This document shows, one piece after another, positions 57,155 to 64,000 of a stretch of DNA of 64,000 bases (its first letter is position 1; the number at the start of each line of letters is the position of its first letter). The notes under the pieces are model-generated. The model was given only the letters and a program-made list of their open reading frames with translations. It had not been told where the DNA came from and did not search any database. Made by a program: the position numbers and the translations under genes. Origin of the DNA: Lepus europaeus. Lineage: Eukaryota > Chordata > Mammalia > Lagomorpha > Leporidae. Location: contig NC_084838.1 of assembly GCF_033115175.1 (NCBI RefSeq), positions 67,486,468-67,550,467 of the forward strand, read 5' to 3'.

Positions 57155-57486
57155 AATTTTTTAAAAATTTATTTCTTTGTTTACTTATTTATTTGAAAGG
57201 TAGAGAGAAAAAGACGGAGAGAAAAAGGGATATCTTCTGTTGCTTGTTCTTTCCCCAAATACCTGGCATTTAGCCAGGCTAAAGCCAAGAGCCCAGAACT
57301 CCATTCAGGCCTCTGATATTGGTGACAGGGACCCAAGTGTGTGTGCTATAATCTGCTGCCTTTCTAGATGCAATAGCAGAAAACTGGATAGACAGAGGAG
57401 CTGAGATTCCAACTGGCACTCCAATAAGGGACGTGGTCATACCGAGAGGTGACTTAACCATCTATGCCACAATACCCACACACTCT
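57155..57486 (-). mobile_element. C-repeat SINE in old L1
   Basis: Antisense CSINE: 'tttacttatttatttgaaag' tail side, 'gccaagagcccagaactcca', 'gaggtgacttaaccatctat' at the 5' end. Short likely TSD: gttaatttt on both sides (57152-57160; about 57490). Confidence 0.85.
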
Positions 57487-57785
57487 TAAGTTAATTTTGA
57501 TTCTAGGAGCTTTTTGTGTGAATTTTACATAGTTTTCTATTCGCATAATTGTGCCATCTGCAAACAAGAACATTTTTTATTTTTTCCTTCCCAAATTGTA
57601 TGCTTTTTATTTATCAACTTCCTTCATTGAACTGGCTAGACCCACCAATACTGTGTCAAATTAAAGTGATGTTCCTGATCTTTCATAGAATCACTGTGCC
57701 TTTCACCATTAAGTATAAGGTTAACTGTAGTTTTTCATATATGCCATAAATCAGATTGACAATGTCCCATTTATTCAAAGTTTGC
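57487..57785 (-). mobile_element. Old L1 ORF2, part 4 of nest
   Basis: Antisense old L1: 'attgtgccatctgcaaacaa', 'tccttcccaaattgtatgct', 'gttcctgatctttcatagaa', 'gtagtttttcatatatgcc'. Order and orientation agree with parts 1-3. Confidence 0.8.
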
Positions 57786-58439
57786 TAAGAATTATTACTG
57801 TAAAAGGAAGCAAAGTTTGTCTCAAATTGTTTGACTTGTCCAAGTCTTAGTGTATAGTGTGCCCTAAATAGCACTGTAATCTGTCTAGCAGAGATGGGGT
57901 AATTAGTATCACAGACCACCACCATAAGGGGGAACTTGAGAACTTCCTTGGAAAGTACATACCCTAAAGGAAAAGGGAATCCAGACAAATAGGCCTTGTC
58001 AAGTTTTGTGGCATGATAATTCATGCAAATTTACTCCACCTTCCAGATTTCATGTATGAGTCCTAAAGCAGTTTGGAGTATTCAGCAAGAAACTCTTTGG
58101 AACAAAAGCCACATTGTTTTATTATTTTTCTAAGAGGATATAAAACAGAGATTGTGGTATTTTTCTCCAACTTGTGGCTCTGGTACCTTCAGATCTGTAG
58201 TGCAAGAGCAGTGGCAAGGATAGAATCCAGAGGAGGACAATGTCCATCAGAAGTAGCAAGAGAGACTGGAGGGTACAGGAAAGTTTCCAGTTGAGTCATT
58301 CATGTATGGCAGGAGCCTAAGATTTTAGGGGTCAGGACAGTTGTGCCTGAGTAATATAATAACATTTAGCACAAGCATCCAGAACAAATAATTTGGGATT
58401 ACTATGGACAGAATTTATTTTGAGCACACTAAAGAAGGC
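57786..58439. other. Unassigned sequence
   Basis: No recognisable gene or repeat. Confidence 0.4.
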
Positions 58440-58765
58440 AGCTATGGCTTGAGTGAGTGTCCTCTACCCCTACCCTCAAATTTATATGTTGAAATCAAAT
58501 CACAATATGATAGTACTAGGAGCTAAGAGTCTGGACGATGACTAGGTCAGAGGGTAGAACGTTCATCAGTGGGATTAGAGACTTTATGAAAGAGACCCTA
58601 AAGAGATAAATTAGCTCCTTCTACCATATGAAGACATGGTGAGAGGAAAAGGGCATTCACCAGACACAACATTTGCTGGAATATTGGGCTTTCCAGCCTC
58701 CATAAGAAGAGTTCAGAAATAAATCTGATGTTCATAAGCCATCCAGTCTGTAGAATGTGTTATAA
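58440..58765 (-). mobile_element. MaLR-type LTR
   Basis: Antisense LTR: 'aatttatatgttgaaatcaa', 'atcagtgggattagagactt', 'gggctttccagcctccataa', 'agttcagaaataaatctgat', 'ttcataagccatccagtctg'. Solo, diverged; subfamily uncertain. Confidence 0.65.
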
Positions 58766-59337
58766 GAGCTCAAATGGGCTAAGAGACTCTCTTTTTTGGA
58801 GAAGGGGATCTCCAGGGATTGGGAAGGGAACCCTATGTGAACTGGTGATGTGAGACACAGTGAAACATCCATGATTATTGTCAGTGTGCTCTAATTTCAA
58901 ATTCTGGGCTGATGTGGCCTAACTAAGCCCAGGTTACAAATACATATTAGCCCTATGATTGCCAACTGGTAGAATAAATAGGAAAAAAATGCAAGAATAT
59001 TTATAAGCAAATAAAATATTATATAAAAAGGCACAGAAGTTATAAAAAAGGGAACACAGAAACAGAAATTATGTATTTTTGTCATAGTATTGGCCCCTAC
59101 AATAATCAACACCTTTAGGTCATATCATAATTGACCACTTTCCAAAAAGTAAATATCCTGCCATTCATTATCTTCGTAATATAAAAATAAATTTTACATG
59201 TCAAGGGTATAGTAACAAGGAGATTCAAAGAAATACTGGAGAAACATCCTTCAGTCTTTTAAAACATGGCTTCTCATGCCTTGGTTTTAATAATAATGGC
59301 ACTCTTCAGCTAAGTCAGTAAAAATGCCCCATTAGGG
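58766..59337. other. Unassigned sequence
   Basis: No recognisable gene or repeat. Confidence 0.4.
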
Positions 59338-59630
59338 GGTAAGCGTTGTGGCATTGCAGTTATGACACTAATTTGGATGCCCATATCAGAGTGCCTGGGT
59401 TCAAGTCCCCACTCTGCTTCCTGTACAGTTTCTCGCTAATGTGTACCTTAGGAGGCAACATGCGATGCTTCAAGTGTTTGGGTTCCTGCCACCAGCCTGG
59501 GAGAACTGGGTGGAGTTCCTGGCTCCTGACTTTGACCTAGCCCAGTCCTGGCTGCTGTGAATATTTGGGGAGTGAACCAGCAGAAAGAATCAATGAATAT
59601 CTCCCCCCCGCCTCAAATAAATAGTAAAAC
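59338..59630 (+). mobile_element. Old-subtype C-repeat SINE
   Basis: Sense CSINE: 'gtaagcgttgtggcattgca', 'cagagtgcctgggttcaagt', 'ggggagtgaaccagcagaaa', tail 'caaataaatagtaaaac'. It contains an unusual run of seven Cs in the normally CT-rich part. Confidence 0.9.
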
Positions 59631-61710
59631 TTACTTTACAAAGGCCCTATCATGAAACAGCAGAACCACTCTGAGTTTGAATGACCCGTGAGGCTGGATA
59701 TGTGGATATGTTGGAAGGTGCTTTAATAAGGACAGTCTTGAACACAAAGCCTTTAAATTCAGATTGTATCCAATAGGTAATAGGGAAGTTTCTTCAAGTG
59801 AGCCACAATGTGATGGATTCACTACTGGGAAGGGATAATATTAGAGTAGTGTGCCATGTGAAGGAAGGAAAAATGATCCCTGAAGCTTTTTCATTGATTC
59901 ATTTATGATATGATGGGATCAGATCTGGAATGATGGCAGTGGCAGTAAAGGGGTAAGCCACAAAGTTGAGAATTAGGGATGGAATACTGTCATAATGAGT
60001 ATTGTCACAGCTTCTGGAGGGCAAGCCTTCACATGATTCCTCTTTGTGTCCCAGGAACATGTCTGTGTTTTCTTATTACCATTCTCTTCCCTTTGCTCAT
60101 GCTGAATATGCTTTGCTTCTCATATAGGGCTTGTGCATGAACACAGAAGCTAGAAAATAATTAGGGGAGGGGGTGGGTGCAGTTCTTGCCATGTGTTTGT
60201 TCAACGCTCTTAAAAGGAAACATATTTCAAAGATCTCCACATCCTTTGTTTCTACCATACTTTTAGCTTCTGTCTCTCTGGTGCTTCTACCACAGTTCTG
60301 TCATTCGTGTGTTCAGCTCTGCCTTCTTGTAGGAATTTTCAAAGCAAGACAGTTCTATCAATGCCCCTGTTTCCTGTTAAATGAATATCTAAGATGTTAA
60401 CTTCTGGCAGCTTATCTGATAGTGCTGAGATCAGAGGCACTGTGATTTTCAGAAATAGAAGGTTTGATTCCAATATAACATACAGTAGCCTCAGACTTCA
60501 GCAGAATCCCCCTGGTGGCACAGTGCTAAGCTCCTCTCTTCCAACTCCTTCTCAGCATGCAGCCCACACAGTCTCAGCAGTCACTGACATTAAGAATATT
60601 TACATACACACACATATGGAAGAGCAGCCTAGGAAGGCAAAATAATCAATTGGAATCTATGGATGGGGAATATATAGTAATGAATGTGGCCTCAGGAACA
60701 TTTAATTTTGCTATAGTGAGTCATCATTTCTGAAATGCTCACCCATCAGTAGTTTAAAATGCACTTTGAGTAGGGTGTGGTTGCACAGCTACCTTTCTGA
60801 GTACTGGTCTTGGCTGATATGCCACCTGCATCACTGTTACCATCATCATCATTGAAACTATTCTTTAGCTGCATGTGCAGGGCTAGTCTGCTTTGTGTCA
60901 AAGACTGGGTTTTAATACAGCACAGTGAAGGAGCTACTATATTAAAGTAAACCCCTGGGGAGGTCCGTAAAGCAAGTCCTATCACTGTGCATGAAGAGAA
61001 ATAAAGCTGAATACATGGATATGTTTGAAGATGCTCAATGGAGGAGGGTCTTGATACTGGGCCTTACAGCAGTAGACAGGCTATGATTTATTAAAGAAAA
61101 TATAACGGAATAATATGGTTCTGCAAGTGACCACCATTCACTTCTCACTTTTCCTAATCTATCTACATATCAAACTGGGAAGTACTGAGAACTGAATGAC
61201 CCCAAACCACTTCACAGCTAATGAACTTAACAAATGATATCCTTTCCTGAGGGAATTGAGAATTGGAACAGAAAGGATAAGACACAAAAACATGAGCTAA
61301 AAGATCATGGATCCTAACAGGCCACATTCAGTTGACTCTGATGGAGCCTTGGAAATCATAGGAAAAGGAGAAAACCCAGGGATTCAGGGAGAGATAAAGC
61401 AGATATGCTGGGAAGGACATGCATTAGAAAGTCACACAGTTTGAAAAGAAGCAGCAGAGATTCAGAGGCATTGATGTTCTCCCAAGGCCTAACCATGCTT
61501 TCTACACTTAGGCTCCATTGGAAATTGTTGGAATAAATCTCTTTTCACTTGGGGTTCTTCTTATGGTTTCTGTTGCTTACAAATAAAAATTATTTAATCA
61601 GGTGTGCTGCTTTAGATACTATTGGTAGAAGAAGGAAAGCACATGAGTAGTCTTCCTTTTGGTGTTGTCAACTTCTGAAGGAAGCATATTTAATTAATAA
61701 CTTTAAAAAA
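59631..61710. other. Long unassigned stretch
   Basis: About 2 kb with no recognisable gene or repeat family. Frames up to 83 codons near 60394-60645 are unremarkable. Confidence 0.4.
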
Positions 61711-61721
61711 TATTTTAATTG

Positions 61722-62052
61722 CCAGCGCTGTGGCTTAACAGGCTAATCCTCTGCCTTGTGGCGCTGGCACACTGGGTTCTAGTCCCGGTTGGTGTGCCGG
61801 ATTCTATCCCGGTTGCCCCTCTTCCAGGCCAGCTCTCTGCTATGGCCTGGGAAGGCAGTGGAGGATGGCCCAAGTCCTTGGGCCCTGCACCCGCATGGGA
61901 GACCAGGAGAAGCACCTGGCTCCTGGCTTCGGATCAGCAGGATGCGCTAGCTGCAGCGGCCATTGGAGGGTGAACCAATGGCAAAAAGGAAGACCTTTCT
62001 CTCTGTCTCTCTCTCTCACTATCTACTCTGCCTGTCAAATATATACACACAT

Positions 62053-62085
<33 letters not shown>
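61722..62085 (+). mobile_element. Young-type SINE with microsatellite tail
   Basis: Sense young-type CSINE, 'ccagcgctgtggcttaacag' to 'actctgcctgtcaaatat'. Its A-rich tail has become a (CA)n(TA)n tract at about 62041-62085. An 11-bp TSD, tattttaattg, lies at 61711-61721 and 62086-62096. It sits at the very 5' edge of an L1, lacks the GC-rich duplication, and produces the start of a spurious 232-codon frame. Confidence 0.95.

Positions 62086-62088
<3 letters not shown>
62041..62088. repeat. (CA)n(TA)n microsatellite
   Basis: ATATACACACATACACAC-type start, then about 13 CA units and about 6 TA units, at the 3' end of the SINE. Probably born from the SINE tail. Confidence 0.95.
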
Positions 62089-62096
62089 TTTAATTG

Positions 62097-63060
62097 ACAT
62101 GGTTCCAAAATGGCAGAATAGGGAGAGAGCTCACTGTTGTAGTCTAGGGGAAGACAGTTTAAAGAAAGTTGAGAGTGCATCTCAGGGAAGAGTTATAGAG
62201 AAATCTGCAGAGGAAACTCCATGCAAATTAGAGGGACACTGTGGATTTACATGGACTGTGTGTAGACCCACACAACTCAGGAGCCCAGCAGCCGAGAGCC
62301 TCAGCACAGGCTTTGGAGTGAGGAGAGACCAGACTGCAGCAGCCCAAGCCACTGGCGATAAAGCTGTAGGAAGAGCCTGGTGTGAGTCTGGCCTGGAGCC
62401 CTCTGAGGGACAGTGTATCTGCCAACCTAGAGGGAAGAAAGGGGGACACATTTCTCTACCCAACACCACCTGGCAGTGGCGTCCTGTAACTTGCCGAGAG
62501 GGGGCAGGCAACATTTTGGACAAATGTAACAGCTGTGCCAGCTTGTGTCCATGTGTCCAGTAACCAGCCAAGAGTCTGTCTACCTGAGTCTGGCTGGGAG
62601 AATTAATAGGGGCCTGGGTTTTCATGACCGTGGGAGCACTGGGTGGTGGGACTGTGAAAACACTGTTGCTGCAAGGAAGGGTGCAGGGAGAGACTGGGTC
62701 TTTTGGCAGTCACTAGGGGCAGCTCCATAGACTTAGGGCTCCCTGATTCCCTGGTGAGGGCCATTGCTGTAGGATCCAGGATAACATCAAGTACTGTAAA
62801 AATGCTTATGCAAATCCTGTGGCAGTACAGATGATTATCATTGGGGCTAGCACCAAGGCACTGGTCTCCTTGGAGGAGAAGAGTTGAGCATGAAACAACA
62901 CCAACAGAGCTGAATAAAATTCTCCTCTGACAAAAAGACAAGCAAAAAAAAAAAAAAAACAAAAAAGATTTACCACAACAAACTTGGGTGTCATCATGGA
63001 TACTCCCCTTACACTGGAGCACTGAACAGAGCCAAAAATGACCCAACTAAACAAAAAAAA
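62097..63060 (+). mobile_element. L1 5' UTR (rabbit L1 type)
   Basis: Starts 'acatggttccaaaatggcag'. It includes 'gagtctggctgggagaatta', 'gggactgtgaaaacactgtt', 'cttggaggagaagagttgag' and 'acactggagcactgaacaga'. The shared second half aligns with 13020-13555. Open frames across it (up to 232 codons) begin in the SINE and show no L1 ORF1 features. A-rich runs at 62943-62965 and 63050-63077 precede the junction with ORF2. Confidence 0.75.
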
Positions 63061-63077
63061 GAAAAAAGAAAAAAAAG

Positions 63078-64000
63078 AGGGAGAAGACCCAAAACAATAA
63101 AATTAGATCTGAGAGATGAAAAAGGAAAGGTAACAACAGATACCATAAAAATAAAAAGATTCATCAAAAATTACTACAAAGAAGTGTATGGCAATGAATC
63201 AGGAAACCTAGAAAAAAATGTATAGATTCCTGGGCATATACAACATAGCTAAATTGAGCCATGAAGATACAGAAAACCTAAACCAACCAATAACCAAGAT
63301 GGAAATTGAATAATAAAAACACTCCAATAAAGAAAAACCCAGGACTAGATGGCTTCACTGCTGAATTCTATCAGACATTTGAAGAATTAACTCCTATGCT
63401 TCTTAAGCTATTCAAAACAATTAAAAGGGAGAACGTCTCCCCAAACTCCATTACAAAGCCAGTATCACCTTAATTCCTAAACCAGAAAAAGATACAGCAG
63501 AGAAAGAGAATGGCAGACCAATTTTCCAGATGAACATAGATGCAAAAATTCTGGCCAATTGGATCCAACAACACATCAGAAAGATAATTCTCCAGACCAA
63601 GTGGGATTTATCCCTGGTATGCAGAGATGGCTCAACATTCACAAATCAATCAATGTGAGACATCACATTATCAAACTAAAGAACAAAAATCATATGATTA
63701 TCTCAATAGATGCAAAAATAAAAGCATTTGGTAAATACTAGATCCTTTCATGATGAAAACCTTAAGCAATTGGGTATAGAAGGAACATTCCTCAATACAA
63801 TCAAGGCAATTTATGGCAGACCCATGGCCAGCATCCTACTGAATGAGGAAAATTTGGAAGCATTCCCCCTAAGATCTGGAAACGGACAAAAATGCCCACT
63901 CTCACCATTGCTATTCATTATTTTCCTGAAAGTTTTAGCTAGAGCCATTAGGCAAGAAAAAGAAATCAAAGGGATACAAATTGGGAAGGAGGAAGTCAAA
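63078..64000 (+). mobile_element. L1 ORF2 reverse-transcriptase region, degenerate, runs off window
   Basis: Sense L1 ORF2 from between the endonuclease and reverse-transcriptase domains into the RT domain. The ORF2 phrase reading [16 protein letters not shown] is at about 63607-63654, and the first RT catalytic motif is recognisable as MIISIDA near 63699, but the following AFDK-type motif is altered (AFGK, with an extra codon). Frames are broken by stops and shifts, e.g. TAA in 'ttgaataataaaaac' at 63306. ORF1 and the endonuclease region, normally before this, are absent. It encodes no working enzyme. Confidence 0.88.

Noticed and set aside
61865..62563. The longest open frame in the window (232 codons)
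   Set aside because: It begins inside a SINE, crosses the (CA)n(TA)n tail and continues through L1 5' UTR. No domain is seen and no single origin is plausible for such a frame.
1..64000. Search for bacterial, phage or plasmid systems, operons, riboswitches or tRNA genes
   Set aside because: None found. The tRNA-like sequences here are SINE promoter parts, and the whole window fits a lagomorph chromosome.

Overview
This window is ordinary interspersed-repeat-rich mammalian DNA, almost certainly from a lagomorph and most likely the European rabbit (Oryctolagus cuniculus). The diagnostic feature is about 34 copies of the tRNA-derived lagomorph C-repeat SINE (CSINE), together with L1 3' ends of the rabbit L1 type and older mammalian repeats (L2, MIR, MER5A-like, MaLR/MLT LTRs). 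Nothing looks prokaryotic. I found no complete intact protein-coding gene, rRNA, tRNA, CRISPR array or operon. The family assignments are recognition from memory and need a RepeatMasker run with a lagomorph library.

Layout. 1-5.7 kb: unassigned DNA, a truncated L1 3' end, MaLR LTRs and four SINEs. 5.7-12 kb: SINEs, including one inserted in another's A-tail at 10.4-11.1 kb. 12-16.4 kb: a (TA)n tract, then a broken L1 holding a processed pseudogene of the sugar transporter SLC50A1 (SWEET1) at 13.56-14.52 kb, a young SINE, a purine-rich tract and an older L1 tail. 18.2-20.5 kb: a decayed L2 split by a SINE. 21-26.8 kb: a terminal-inverted-repeat element split by a SINE, a MaLR LTR, a MIR and more SINEs. 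29-36 kb: L2, MIR and MER5 relics, SINEs and a 39-bp minisatellite (33,493-33,918) inside an L2. 39.5-41.8 kb: an antisense L1 split by a SINE with a perfect 15-bp target-site duplication. 43.2 kb: a short open frame behind a splice-acceptor-like site, the best candidate for a real coding exon here. 44-46 kb: an old L1 split by an MLT1-like LTR, then a second LTR. 48-55 kb: three more copies of the inverted-repeat element and a retrocopy of unidentified parentage (about 50.28-50.97 kb). 54.9-57.8 kb: a nest in which an old antisense L1 is interrupted by a SINE, a younger L1 and another SINE. 58-64 kb: another LTR, SINEs, and a sense L1 whose 5' UTR is joined to the ORF2 reverse-transcriptase region with ORF1 and the endonuclease region missing; it runs off the window.

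The genes do not act together in any pathway. The window records successive retrotransposition events, and their order can be read from nesting and target-site duplications (TSDs). I found no convincing undescribed biological system. The items most worth checking are the candidate exon at 43.2 kb, the SLC50A1 retrocopy inside L1, the higher-order structure of the minisatellite, and two SINEs that landed at nearly the same site of two separate inverted-repeat elements.
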